NCBI RefSeq assembly: GCF_000237925.1 | Contig: NC_031495.1 | Coordinates: 37,724,210 to 37,788,209, forward strand | Direction of reading: 5' to 3' | DNA: 64,000 nt | From: Schistosoma mansoni | Taxonomy: Eukaryota > Platyhelminthes > Trematoda > Strigeidida > Schistosomatidae | Shown here: positions 23,345 to 35,117 of the stretch, piece by piece | How positions within the stretch are numbered: position 1 is the first letter of the stretch | Layout of the letters: the number at the start of each line of letters is the position of its first letter | Program-made: the position numbers and the translations under genes | The notes under the pieces: generated by a model | Seen by the model: only the letters and a program-made list of their open reading frames with translations | Databases searched by the model: none | Told to the model about the DNA's origin: nothing

Positions 23345-23735
23345 TAAAGAGATTGCGACCCACCTAAGCTGGCGAACAGAACGGAAGTCAGCAACACGAC
23401 ATCAGGAGAAGTTAAACTAGTCACTGAGCCACAGCCCTGCTAACTAGATGGAGGATACCAGATTCAATCGAGAGAAAGGCATACTCTACAAGCAGTCGGC
23501 AGCACGAACAACAAGTACACAACTCAAGTGTATATATAGAGTATGAAAATGTCCTTAGGAAACGTCACGAAATAGCGTATTAAGAGAGGAAACGGACCAA
23601 TGACATGTAAGATTCTTCCAAGTGGGAAAGGCAATCTGTAGATAAAGATGGGAGCTTTTAGTGCTAAAATGTAGATTTCAGATTTCCAAAATAAAATTAC
23701 AAAACTGAGATATTTAAGAAGTGATTTCTGAGGAT
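23345..23735. mobile_element. Solo LTR-like fossil, type E
   Basis: Homologous to 46040-46457: shared blocks include 'GTGTATATATAGAGTATG', 'AACGGACCAATGAC', 'TTTCCAAAATAAAATTACAA' and 'GGATCTAACATCC'. The left end is less clear than in the 46-kb copy. No coding interior. Confidence 0.45.
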
Positions 23736-24373
23736 CTAACATCCTTAACAATGACAACCGATGGAAGATGTCCAAATGAAGTGTATAGTGTACAGATTTC
23801 ATAAGTTACAAAGACACTCAGTAATTTTAAACTGAATAATAAATTGGCTATCCCCACTAAGTCTTTCTTCACTACATTATCACCGAAATTACAACCCAGT
23901 ATCCTTCGCTTCAAGCGTTAAACATGTTATTTGCTAAGCTACTGAATCCAGATGGTCACTATACACAAACCAAACATTCTGAATACCTTTTGACGAAATG
24001 GTTATATCGAAGATTTTCATACAGGATGTATATATGCAATGAAGGATAATCCAAATTCAGTCCTGAATAGAAACGACTGGATAAATTGAACCATCTAAAA
24101 ATGATGTTTTAAACATCTTAGTCGTTAAACAAGCTATTAGTTACCATAGATTTAGTCACTCAGTGCATAACGTATTGTGTGTAAGTCAAAACATACTGGT
24201 TTTAGAACCTGAATGTGAATATGAATACTAAGATACACATAACATCCATACAGATGATGCGTCACAAATAGAATGTAATCAATGTCTTAGGTTATACTGC
24301 TAGACATAATTCATCTATTATATATCAAATCAATTCATATTTAACTCTACAGATTAGCTAATAATAACTTATT
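23736..24373. other. Intronic DNA, nothing recognised
   Basis: No exon, repeat or RNA gene recognised; open frames on the minus strand here are short and motif-free. Confidence 0.3.
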
Positions 24374-25504
24374 ATGATAAACAGTCAGTCAGTCAGTCAG
24401 CTACAACGTAGAACCAGGCATATATATGCATCAGCACAACTTGCCACACATCATGAACACAACAACATGAACTACAAATCCATAGAACTAGTTACTTCAA
24501 TTATAGTAATATGTAAACCAAAGATTGTGCATAATGATATAATACAGGAAGAAAGAGTTAGTTTGTAGAAAGAAAGGTATAGAACAATTTTAATCTCACG
24601 GTGTAAGGGAAAGTCAATGAGTGTATACACCTACTACATTGTGATCGATTCTGAGTCATGTCACACACAGTCTCCAACCACTGGTTACGATAATCGCGCG
24701 GACCCAAACCAAATAGTCTGCATCTACCAACATGGTTCAGACTAGAAGTTAGTGATTTCAATGACTGATGGAACGTTTTTGTTTGACCGCCCCTAACTTT
24801 CTTCTAACCGTCTCCAACACTAGTTAGTATTACGCGTTGTAGTAATCGTTGTTCATGCATGCATAACATGTGGCCCAACCATCTCAGTCGATCAAGATTT
24901 ACGACCACATCAACTGATTTACCATCATCATTCTCTAATACCCCACGTCTAACCTCACTATTACTTACCCGGTGATCCCAGCAGATACTGAAAATATTTC
25001 TGAGACATCTGTGATCGAATGCTAGTAACTCACGAATATCCTTTACCCTTAATAGCCACCTTTCTCAGCCGTAAATCAAAACAGAACGAACTGCTGAGCA
25101 ATACATTCATTCCTTAATTAATAGACGAATATCTCGCCTTTGCAATAGGTGACGTAAATTGGCAAAAGCCAAACGAGCTTTTGGAACCCGTGCTGAGATT
25201 TTGTCGGACACCAACCCATTAGGGCTGATCAGAGTTCCAAGATAAGCAAAGTTATCGATGGGGTCCACTACTTCAATCCCTATCCTTAGTGCTGGTGTTG
25301 ACACAGGCAAGTCCTGAAGCAACAACTTGAATTTAGAGGGGAAGAAACACATCCCAAGCATCCTGGCATTGTTATTCAGTGCTACCAAAATACTCTGAAT
25401 TTTATCAGCATCTTCATCAAATAGGACTATATCATTTGCATATTCTAAGTCGATAAGTAGACCTCCTGGTAGGAGATCAATCCCCGAAAATTCAGACGAC
25501 AAGA
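24374..25504 (-). mobile_element. Non-LTR retrotransposon (LINE), RT end and C-terminal region
   Basis: Minus strand encodes 'LEYANDIVLFDEDADKIQSI' (YxND in place of YADD), 'YLGTLISPNGLVSDKISARV' and 'KARLAFANLRHL', then the downstream 'HVGRCRLFGLGPRDYRNQW' and 'DMTQNRSQCSRCIHSL' parts. It ends in a CTGACTGACTG tail (24386-24404). This is a second LINE family, different from SR2; I cannot assign it firmly to RTE or CR1. The catalytic YxDD Asp is changed, so it is inactive. Confidence 0.75.
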
Positions 25505-25739
25505 ACGTTATTTCCAGAAGTAGGTCTATGATGAAGTCTTCTAGTCACTTTCTATTGTTCATAATGAATCATTTAAAAATATATAATTTATTTATAGACT
25601 GTTAAATAGATAGAATTCCAATTGTTCAGTAGGTGTAAACTGAACTTCCCTATTATTACTGTAATTTCAAAAGTTATTTGAACTCACTATTTTATGGTTA
25701 TTGCTATGACTTTATAAAAAAAATAGGACGTATGCCAAT

Positions 25740-26264
25740 TCGTTATGATTTTATGTCCGGCTTTTATCACGTGAGTTATCCACCAATCGGAATACGACTT
25801 GTCTAATCTTAACATTGTGCCGAATCAATGACGTTCGACCAGTATGAGTAGTCTAGCTTCCTTATTGAACCCTTGTCCTCCTAACCCTTCCAATTGAGTT
25901 CAGAACACCAATTGCAGCTTCAGCTATGCAAATCTATGCGAATCATTTATTTCAAGCATACTCTGTTTATATACGAGACAGACAGACTGCATCACACCAT
26001 AAAATAGAAAATAATATTTGTACAAGATTAAGCCAAATGTGGCTGTGAACATGGGAGACAGTAATCAATAAACTGAATATAACTTAAGAACAGTAAATCG
26101 TATAATAATAATCCATAGGTCAAAATGAAGCTTATAATAAGATGAATATAGATATGCACAATCTAATCATTCAATAGTTAAACAATAAGAATAATATGTA
26201 GAATAATAGTCCATTTAAAGGTCCTGGGAGTTACCCGTACTCATGTCTTCGCTAGGATATAACA
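25740..26264 (-). mobile_element. Solo LTR-like fossil, type C
   Basis: Same block order as 21279-21712 and 60944-61455, including 'CACACCATAAAATAGAAAAT', 'TGTGGCTGTGAACATGGG' and the ending GGATATAACA. No internal coding sequence. Confidence 0.5.
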
Positions 26265-26544
26265 GTTATAACATTAGAGCATTATTCACTATGTTACTAA
26301 ATTAAAATAGTTAACATCTTATTATTTATAAGAGTCAAATTACCTTAGTATCTTCCCTTTTTTAACTGTCTTGAACGGTATCTACATCATTGTGTAGATT
26401 ATTTAAAATAATGAACATACACGAAATCGATCAATTCAGTTGTTGTATTAAACAATCAAAAAATACAAATACTAGATGTTTACACACTAAACAAGAGAGA
26501 GAGAAAGAGAGAAACAGAATAACAAAAGTGATATTATAAACATG

Positions 26545-26705
26545 AATGGATGGTAGCTAGTAGTCGAATCCAGGATACATGTTTCATCCTATCTTAGACT
26601 CGTTAGTTGGATGTACATGCACCGCAGAGTTGATGTTCACTCTGGGACTCAAACCCAGTACCGTTCACTCTTAACGCCATCATGTTAATCACTTAACTAC
26701 TGATA
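26545..26705 (-). mobile_element. Hammerhead SINE, family 2, decayed
   Basis: Minus-strand copy with 'GGATGGTAGCTAGTAGTCG', degraded hammerhead (26563-26610) and a tRNA-like B box (GGACTCAAACCCAGTACC reversed). Core bases are altered. Confidence 0.6.
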
Positions 26706-26709
26706 TTGA

Positions 26710-27090
26710 TCAATAAATTGAGTAAATCACCTAATTGATAAATTGTTGTAAGAATTATATTGTTCAATTTGAGTAGACTAATACAATGTAAGATTTTGAA
26801 TTTACACTTCATTAACTAAATTGACGGATTAACTGAGTTAATTCACTTTGAAGATACTATACCTCAATCATTATTGTTATCAGTTTGGAAATGGTCAGAA
26901 ACTAAAAAGTACCAAAAACTATTTTCTCATATTTTGTCTTCATTGCAAAAAGTACCGATAATGTATATAGGATTCTTATAGGTTAAATCGTTACTGACGA
27001 CATTTATCCCGATTAAATGGTATTATATTATAATGGTCCTATAACATACAAGTTGATTGACGTTATCATATGTAGAAACGTTGTTGAATC
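26710..27090. other. Intronic DNA, nothing recognised
   Basis: AT-rich, no feature recognised. Confidence 0.3.
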
Positions 27091-27094
27091 CATC

Positions 27095-27425
27095 AGTTGA
27101 TCTATGATAGATAACCATTGAAAACCTGGAAGCTCTGGACGGTCGTTTCTCTCTAGTATGGGACTCCTCAGCAGTGCGCATCCACGGTCCCGTGATCAGT
27201 GGAGTCCAGTGCGTGTCGAGTAGAAACAGTTATCCAACTCAGAAAATGGATGAAAGGTTTCGCAGGACCATGGTTCGATTGAAGTCAGATATTAACATTG
27301 TTGGATGCTGGCTCTGTGGTCTAAGGGTTAATCGCCTGCTCGCGAGACCAAAGGTCCTGAGCCAAAAAGCCATCCAGTGCTTCCAGGTTCTCAATGATGA
27401 TCTAGTTTAGATTGATTCATGAATT
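27095..27425. mobile_element. Inverted dimer of SINE family 1
   Basis: Left part (27095-27195) is the tail and hammerhead region on the minus strand; right part (27196-27425) is leader, tRNA-like boxes and tail on the plus strand, with the right ribozyme missing. Left hammerhead has core CTGAGGA and stem I GCACTG but lacks an intact GAAA. Same arrangement as 22290-22620 and 36725-36968. Confidence 0.6.
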
Positions 27426-27429
27426 CAAT

Positions 27430-28090
27430 TTGTAGTGGCTTGACTTCGAAATAATTTCTTGGGCTTCATTTATCAATCATCCTGATAACCGTTATTAAAT
27501 AAATCCCAAGGGTTTATTAATTCAGAGGGTAACACGAATCGCCGACTACAGTTTATTATTCAATAGCACTGATAACGAAGTTACAAGCACACAAAACGAA
27601 TTTGAACAAAAAAGCTAATACGCTCAAGCAAATGGGTACAGAGGCATATTCAGAGTAAAATCAAATTGAGGCGAAGCGAAGCAATTAATAAGATTCAAGC
27701 CAATATATAGGGGATAGCGAATAATCAATCGAGCGATATTTGAGTAACTACCATTTAAGCTAAATAGAGATATGTGCGTAGGCTGTTACATGTGATCAAG
27801 CATACCCGTTTATATACAGAAGTGATAGTGAGAGCAATAATACAAAGAAATAGACAAACTTTTACTGTTCGAACAACACTGTCTGCTAAATAAGTTATTC
27901 AAGGGGCTTGGCAAAATTAACCATAAACAAATTTAATTGTAATAGAAGTGTGTTGTAAACTGTTGAAATTACTACAATCATCAACTCCACATTCAGATAT
28001 TTAATATATATAGTTTTCTCTTTTTTATTGATTAGTACCCTGGACTTAATGTAACTGCTTGTAATTGTGTTGAATAAAGTATTGTGTCTA
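27430..28090. other. Intronic DNA, nothing assigned
   Basis: No exon. Stretches such as 'ATATATAGGGGATAGCG' near 27704 and 'CGTTTATATACAGAAGTG' near 27809 look like core promoters of LTRs, but no paired end or related copy was found in the window. Confidence 0.25.
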
Positions 28091-28109
28091 ATATGAACTC
28101 TGATGTATA

Positions 28110-28396
28110 TTTTTAGGGTCGACCTTTTCTAACCCCACCCTTCCTTGTGAGAAGGCAGCGTCACCGTTATGCTGGTAGTCTGGAGGAAACACTTTACTGC
28201 TGTCACATCTCTCTACTGTCAGCAGTACGACTTCGCCCTCGGACCTTGGGTTTGCTGCTTTTAGTCTTACCGCGCTTCAACCGACCTATCTGGCATGGTA
28301 GGACCTTGAGGAATGATTGTTCCAGCCAGTATATCTCGATTGGTTCATTACTATGGGCAAGCCCGACCACCAACAGCAACGGTCGAGTTGGGCTAC
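28110..28396 (+). repeat. Retroelement-like GC-rich fragment upstream of LINE tail
   Basis: A more GC-rich block (unlike its surroundings) running straight into the LINE-2 tail at 28397. The 88-codon open frame here has no motif. I take it to be part of an unidentified retroelement fused to the LINE tail. Confidence 0.35.
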
Positions 28397-28880
28397 ATGT
28401 TACGTATGCCTGAACACCGATTGTTACAACGCGTAATGCTAAATAGTGTTGGAGATGGTTAGAAGAAAGTTAGGGGCGGTCAAACAAAAACGTTCCATCA
28501 GTCATTGAAATCACTAACTTCTAGTCTGAACCATGTTGGTAGATGCAGACTATTTGGTTTGGGTCCGCGCGATTATCGTAACCAGTGGTTGGAGACTGTG
28601 TGTGACATGACTCAGAATCGATCACAATGTAGTAGGTGTATACACTCATTGACTTTCCCTTACACCGTGAGATTAAAATTGTTCTATACCTTTCTTTCTA
28701 CAAACTAATTCTTTCTTCCTGTATTATATCATTATGCACAATCTTTGGTTTACATATTACTATAATTGAAGTAACTAGTTCTATGGATTTGTAGTTCATG
28801 TTGTTGTGTTCATGATGTGTGGCAAGTTGTGCTGATGCATATATATGCCTGGTTCTACTTTGTAGCTGGCTAACTGACTA
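28397..28880 (+). mobile_element. LINE-2 3' part, nearly identical to 24374-24860
   Basis: The 67-codon frame at 28505-28708 translates identically to that at 24558-24761 on the other strand, and the flanking 3' region is nearly the same to the end. It finishes in a damaged CTGACTG-type tail. Both lie in GPCR intron 1, in opposite directions. Confidence 0.75.
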
Positions 28881-29104
28881 ATGTACTCTGGTTCTCTTCT
28901 ATATTTGTTTGTGAATCGTGTGTGCTGTATAACGTGATTCCAGTTTGTGTATACAGTATTAAACAAGTATCTGGTCTTGTGGTAGCATAATCTAGGCCAC
29001 AGATCTTACTACTGTACAACAGTGGTATACTGTGGCAAACAGGATATTTTTCTGTCGTTCTGTCAATACACACTTATATACACAACAGAATAATAACGCC
29101 ACCG

Positions 29105-29859
29105 ATGTTGTATGTTGTGCCTTTTGCCCGGTAATTATCACGTGACTTACTCGTTAATTTGCATACGACTTCTTCACTGCCATCACTGTACCAAATCAAT
29201 GACGTATCGACTGGAATGATCAACCTAAAGTCATTATCGGTCCTTCTCCCTGCCTCGCCCTACCTGTTGAATCCAGAACATCAATACCAACTTCCATTAT
29301 GCGAATCATTTATTTCAAACATATTTGATTTACATACCAAGTAAACAGACCACATCACACCATAAAATAGGAAATAGCATTTATACAAGATCAAACCAAT
29401 GGGAGATACAACCAAAACAAAGAAATAAACAATGACAGATTTAAGCTTAACAAAAACTAATCAACATCGAGGTGTAGAGGACAAGCTGTAAACCACATGT
29501 GGAGAAATTCGAACACTTCACTTCTACCCGAAGTTTGTACTGATGATGTCGTTCAGATGGACGATGAAAGCTCCACGACCAAACCATCCAACTCAGAGAA
29601 CAAAACTCCATCAAAATACAAGATCAAGCCAAAAAAGTGGATATGAACGTAGGAGACTGTAATCAATAAACTGAACATAACTTAAGTACAGTAAATCGTA
29701 TAATAACAATCTATAGGTCAAAACAAAGCTTATGATATGAGGATATACATAATCTAGTTATTGAATAGCTATACAATAAGAACATATATCTATATAATAC
29801 TAGTTCATTAATAGTTCACAGAAGTTACCCCATAATTTAGTCTCTACTCAGATACAACA
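29105..29859 (-). mobile_element. Solo LTR-like fossil, type C, with an insertion
   Basis: Bounded by TGTTGTATG and GATACAACA. The type C order is interrupted between about 29396 and 29620 by a foreign piece flanked by a repeated ACAAGATCAA. The insert (29490-29600) matches 40090-40240 in opposite orientation. Confidence 0.5.
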
Positions 29860-30500
29860 TTGTACTTTTAGAAAATTTGTTTTACATAAAGTTATGGCCT
29901 TGTCATCTATAGCAGCTCACGTACAATTGAGTTTGTTCACATCTTATTTGGCTAAGCCCTTTTTTGTTAACTTATTTAACGGATAGAACCACTTGTACAG
30001 TAACTAACTATCAATAATATACCTTTATTATGTGTGCTTGAGCATTGCTTGCTGACTAAGCATATAGTCATTCTGCTAGCCTTATTATTAGTCGTTTAAT
30101 TGATTCAATGATTCATTCATTTCATTATGTATATATATAGATGTACATCTTAATCCTGTTCACTGACTCCTTACTTGTTGACTCGGTGACTCGTTGACTT
30201 TCTGACTCGATCATTCGCTCGCTCATTCGACTCGCACCCTCACTCGCTTGCTCTACGGCACTACTCTTTCATAATTACTTAACGTGTCTGTAATCTTGGA
30301 TATCTGTGTGTGGGTCATTAATAAACTCAATCAACACTTCGTATTCATCTTCTGATTGATACATCGTTGGGCAGTTATCGAATATCGACCATCACACATC
30401 ATGAACTGATATCCTAAATGCATCAACTTTATGTCTGACGTTTTCTTTTTCAAAAAAAAGGAACAAAAGTGATTTCAGATTAATTTTTTAAATTATATTG
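29860..30500. other. Intronic DNA with a cryptic simple repeat
   Basis: 30166-30246 is a loose array of GACTCGTT / CTCGCTCATTC-like words, a degenerate simple sequence. Nothing else recognised. Confidence 0.4.
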
Positions 30501-30859
30501 ATCGTTATGAGAAGACGAAGATTATCAGAACTCTGTAATGAGATATTAGCGCAATACATTTCGAACAATCTGATCACACATTCTATACTGGTTAAGAATA
30601 TTTATATATAAAAATAAAAGGTCAACTAGACTGGGAATGGGGAGTAAGAATAGACAAGGATAATGATGATAAAATAATGTGAAAACAATTTGACGCCTTA
30701 TCACTATGGATAGTTAGCTAATATTACCAGGGGAGGTTTACAGAGAATCCAAATCGTATTATGAACATCCGCACTGGCTCTGAGGAGACGTTTGAACACC
30801 TTTTCATTGCGTCCGGGTATTGCATAGTGTCGTGGATGTTCAGGTTGACCGTCGTCTCG

Positions 30860-31059
30860 NNNNNNNNNNNNNNNNNNNNNNNNNNNNNNNNNNNNNNNNN
30901 NNNNNNNNNNNNNNNNNNNNNNNNNNNNNNNNNNNNNNNNNNNNNNNNNNNNNNNNNNNNNNNNNNNNNNNNNNNNNNNNNNNNNNNNNNNNNNNNNNNN
31001 NNNNNNNNNNNNNNNNNNNNNNNNNNNNNNNNNNNNNNNNNNNNNNNNNNNNNNNNNNN
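30860..31059. other. Assembly gap (200 N)
   Basis: Exactly 200 N. It falls between two inverted repeats, which are hard to assemble. Confidence 0.99.
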
Positions 31060-31386
31060 GGATCAGTGGGTTTCCTCATTTCGGTTATATGTTCGTGGTG
31101 ACGACTAATTATTTTCTGCAGTATCTCTTTGCATGGACGGTAAGATTTATCTCTTAGCTCTTCGAATCTCATCTTTATAAGTTCCCATTATAAGCTTGAC
31201 AACATTTTTATTATGTTTGTTCTGGCGTAATCTGGATAAATGTCTTGCGATTCCATTTATTTCCCTATTTATCTCTTCACTTCATTATCTTGGTATTCAC
31301 GTGCCTTGTTTTAAAGTGTTTTGATGTGAATGGATTCTCAACTTAACACCTAGCACGAACACTAGTTTGTGTAGACCTTTAATAAT

Positions 31387-31468
31387 TTATTTATTTATTT
31401 AAACACATAAATATTGGTACAAGGAAGCACCAGATAAATATGCGCCTCACAAATCTCATTCGATTTGT
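31387..31468 (+). repeat. Interspersed repeat R1, 5' fragment
   Basis: First ~80 bases of R1, cut at 'CATTCGATTTGTGT', where the Penelope-type repeat starts. Confidence 0.65.
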
Positions 31469-31705
31469 GTCTATTCTTACTCCCCATTCTCAGTCTAGTT
31501 GGCCTTTAATGTTTATATATAAATGTTCTTAACAAGTATAGGATGTGTGATCAGATTGTTCGAAATGTATTGCGCTAATATCTCATCATAGAGTTCTGAT
31601 AATCTTCGTCTTCTTATTACGTTATTGAAATTTATCAAAGGGACTAATTGCTTTATATTGATCGTATTGAATCAGTTAATCAATAGTATTTTAATCAATA
31701 AGGGT

Positions 31706-31997
31706 TACTATTATCAGTAGTAGTATTACTATCATTATTATTACGATTACTATTATTACTATTACTATTACTATTACTGTTATTATTATTACGATTACTA
31801 TTATTACTATTACCATTACCATTACTATTATTACTATTACTATTGTTACTATTACTATCATTATTATTACTATTACTGTTATTACCATTATTGTTATTAC
31901 CATTACCATTACTATTACTATTATTATTACTATTACTATTATTACTATTGGTATTATTAATACTATTACTATTATTATTATTACTATTACTATTATG
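31706..31997. repeat. Interrupted (TTA/CTA)n trinucleotide array
   Basis: About 290 bases built of TTATTA, CTATTA, CCATTA and CGATTA words. The long Asn/Ser- or Ile/Val-rich open frames read through it on the minus strand are artefacts of the triplet period. Confidence 0.9.
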
Positions 31998-32257
31998 ACT
32001 CTTCACACAAGATTATTGATGATTTGAATGAAAACAATTTAAATCTAGATTCATAGTTTATTATTAATAATAATAAAGAGCCTTCAATGAAGACATTGAA
32101 AGTTGTACACCTATTGTCAAGTACTTGAGTTAAAAAAAAGTAATTCATTATATTTCTATATTATATAAACAGGTCCAAAATTTTCTCTTCAGTAATAAGA
32201 TAAGTTTTATGTTTGATACTAATAAAGAACGATGTTAATTTAGATAACTATTGAAGG

Positions 32258-32780
32258 CTTATTTTATTTTATTTAAATATATAAATATTGGTACAAAGAG
32301 GCACCAGATATATATGCACCACACAAGTCTCATTTGATTTGTGTGAGGGCTGTGATACTGACCAGGTTCCCAAACTGAAGCAGGTGGTTTTCTTAGGGGG
32401 CCACATCCGGAGCCTTTGACCTAAAGCTCTGATCCGCCAGCCTGTCGGGCATCGTGAGGAGATGCAATCCCATGGTAGCCGGTGATCAACGATTGATTCA
32501 TACACCATTTTTTCCCTCAGGTACTAAAGTCCATGTGCACCATTAGTTTGAAATGAGGGTTTTCCAACTCCCCTAGTGGACATAGAGGGTCCACCAACTC
32601 GATTAAAGCGCCGGATATTCGCTTATCGTCCTCTCAATTTAGTAAACAACAGTAATGCCACAAGAAGGCAGTGAGTATGACTTCCCTGTCAGAGGCTATA
32701 TACGCGTGGCCATGTGAGAGCATTTCGAGAGGGAAGCGGACTCTCCCCATTCTCGGCCGTACCAAAGCATTTTGGGGCAA
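32258..32780 (+). repeat. Interspersed repeat R1, copy 4
   Basis: Full length, from 'TTTTATTTAAATATATAAA' to 'CGTACCAAAGCATTTTGGGG', more diverged than copies 2 and 3. Confidence 0.7.
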
Positions 32781-33464
32781 ATCCGTATTTGTCATATTCT
32801 AGTATTGAACTGCTTAGTAGCTATTCATATCTACGACTCCATCAAAAGAGATTGAAACCAGGAGTTTTAAGTCTGTTTACTAGAGTCTAACCTCAAAACC
32901 ACTAACTCAGTGTCAAACGGCTTAAATGTATAAATTTAATCAATTTTCCATACTATCCAGCCATCTTTTAGTGTCAAATCCAGGGGAGTTCAGTTATGTT
33001 AAGCGTGAGGCAGTCACCATTAATAGGACTGGAATATACTTGTGCTATAATCTCGAATTTATTAAAGTTAGATAAATTAATGTATGCCAAATAAGTAATC
33101 TAAAGGTTAAACACTCATCACGAGATCTGCATGCCATGGATTTGATTGATGATCGGGTAGTAGACGAGCACTGTCGATAGGTCCAGAATTATGGTGAAAC
33201 AGTAATCTAGTACTTTCTAGTTCTTAATAACTGTCTGACTTGAGTCATTTCATGATAAAACCATAAAATTTAACAATCCCCACAAGCCCTCTACCTTGGC
33301 AAGATGAATAACTGACCCATAGCTCAAAATTTTTTTATGCACACTCATAAATAGTAACTATTAAATTTACATGAGGATTAGAGATTAAATGAAAAACAGA
33401 ATTATTGGAAAATAATTAACATTAATTTTAAAATAATGATGAATAACTTGATTTTTAAGATTAT

Positions 33465-33795
33465 ATAGTTAAGATCATGAGTCAATTGAAGCTAGACCAC
33501 CGTGGAAAACCTGGAAGCACTGGACGACCATTTCGTTCTATTGTGGGACTCCTCAGTAGTGCGCATCCACGATTCTGCCTTCGCGAGGTTCGAACCCAAG
33601 ACCTACCAGTCTCGCGCCAGATCACTTAACCGATAGACAACTGAGCCGGCATCCAGCGGTGTTAATGTCTAACCTCAACCAGTCCACGAAATTGAGCGAC
33701 CAACTTCCATTGAACTGAAGTAGATACCTGTCTCTACCTGACATGGATTAGCTCCACTGGCCATGACTTCTCACTAGAACTCCAGGAATTGTGAT
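33465..33795 (-). mobile_element. Full-length hammerhead SINE, family 1
   Basis: Minus strand: leader with 'CCAGTGGAGCTAATCC', tRNA-like A box (33625-33645) and B box (33585-33600), hammerhead 33517-33562 and tail. Core CTGAGGA, GAAA and cleavage triplet GUC are all kept; stem II has one mismatch (GTCC/GAAC), and the inner pair of stem I is A.C. Probably weak or inactive. Confidence 0.75.
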
Positions 33796-33879
33796 GTTGA
33801 TTTGTAAGAGTTTACATTTCTTGATGTTGATATTAAAAATTTCAACTGATCAGTCGGTAAAACTATGCTATACCGACTT

Positions 33880-34400
33880 TACGTCCTTGATCTGTCTACC
33901 TACTTTCGTGCCGAGGATAACTTGTCTAATGTAGATTAAGACCTTGATGCGATAGGCTGATTGGCTTAACTTTGAGGCTAGTATGAGTGAGTTCGAAGTG
34001 GGGTAGAGAGACCAAAAATATTCTATCACCTGACTGACTGGCAGGCATGAGCTAGAAGGAAAACAAGGAAACTGGAATACTACTTAATTTATTCCCAATT
34101 CCGATCTGGTTCCCGATTTCAGATTAGTGTAAAAAGATACATGAATAAATAGATGACTAGCCTGACCACAAAGTACAATTATGTTCAAAACTGGGAGATT
34201 AGAGTAGAAAATATTACGTCTAATTACAATAGCTTTGGAACAGAAAAGGATATGGTAGTGAATCATACATCAAACGAAAGTTTATGATGTTTAAAATAGA
34301 CTAGGGACAAAAGTAAATGTTACTGTTTTAGAAGCTTTGAATGAAATGAAATAACGTCTCCCAAAAATAGCCTCCGTAGTTTGTCATGGCTTCTTGTTTC
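33880..34400. repeat. Repeat family D, copy with the empty LTR site
   Basis: About 520 bases closely similar to 46020-47000 once the insertion at 46040-46457 is removed. Here 'CTTGATCTGTCTACC' is uninterrupted, so this copy shows the pre-insertion state. The 34381-34584 frame overlaps its right edge and is not supported. Confidence 0.6.
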
Positions 34401-34639
34401 TATGTTCACATCACCGACAACCTTACCCGATTTTAAAGATGATCTTGAAGTCAACCAATCAAAAAACAGTCAATTAGAATGCAGCTTTGATGAAAGAGCT
34501 CTAAAATGTATAAAAGTAACTAAATTACAATGGATTAAGATCTTAAACACGATTCATAAACTTACTAGGGCTAAATATCAATAACTTGGGCTGAAAGTAA
34601 TTGTACTGTAATCCAGGTAGACCCTGATTTCTAGCCTTA

Positions 34640-34695
34640 GATCTCTTAAAATCTAACTTATAACCCTAAACCCTGGATTCTAACCCTAATGTAAT
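34640..34695. repeat. Degenerate telomere-like (CCCTAA) stretch
   Basis: Several TAACCCTAA-like words in a row ('ATAACCCTAAACCCTGG', 'TCTAACCCTAATG'). The schistosome telomere repeat is TTAGGG, so this may be a decayed interstitial stretch or a chance low-complexity run. Confidence 0.35.
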
Positions 34696-34894
34696 GATCT
34701 TAACAGCTAAAGCCACAAAAAAACTCCATTTAATCCTTTCAAAACAAACGAAATATGGTGAAAATCATGAGTTCCTGCAAGAAGTTATCGATAACAGAGT
34801 TTTAAATTCATGCTAATATTTAACATCGGTTAGCTTAGTTCCGATTGATCGTTCAAGTCTGTCGGTATAGTATAATTTAGCTGACTAGTCTCTA

Positions 34895-35115
34895 TTGATA
34901 TTTGTATATCGTGATCATTACACATGCTAATCACTATCTTGACTCAGTAAATCAGTGGATAACCATATCGAGTGCTTGAAACTAAAGGTACTGTGTTAAA
35001 GTCTTAGTATGAACATCAATGACACTGAAATCCAGGTACGTCCAATCAGCTGAGACATCACAAATAGGACGAAATGTCCGTCCTAGATGCAACTTCTAGA
35101 CTCTATACAACCTTA
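34895..35115 (+). mobile_element. Hammerhead SINE, family 2, decayed
   Basis: Plus-strand copy with an A-box-like 'GACTCAGTAAATCAGTGG', B box region and a hammerhead remnant at 35045-35095: 'GCTGAGACATCACAAATAGG' then GACGAAAT. CTGANGA is broken. Confidence 0.55.
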
Positions 35116-35117
35116 AT

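Larger units (their letters stand above)
30505..31625 (-). mobile_element. Penelope-like element remains with inverted ends, around the gap
   Basis: 30513-30650 and 31478-31620 are inverted copies of each other and of the ends of the 10.4-11.4-kb Penelope element. Between them the minus strand holds a 'KPPL'-type C-terminal trace near 30740 and a coding-like piece at 31060-31200 (RFEELRDKSYRPCKEILQ). The gap removes the middle. An R1 fragment (31387-31468) lies just inside the right repeat. Broken. Confidence 0.5.

Noticed and set aside
30761-31172. Open frames running through the assembly gap
   Set aside because: They are open only because N codons are unread.
31695-32006. Asn/Ser- and Ile/Val-rich open frames
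   Set aside because: They are translations of a trinucleotide microsatellite in two frames.
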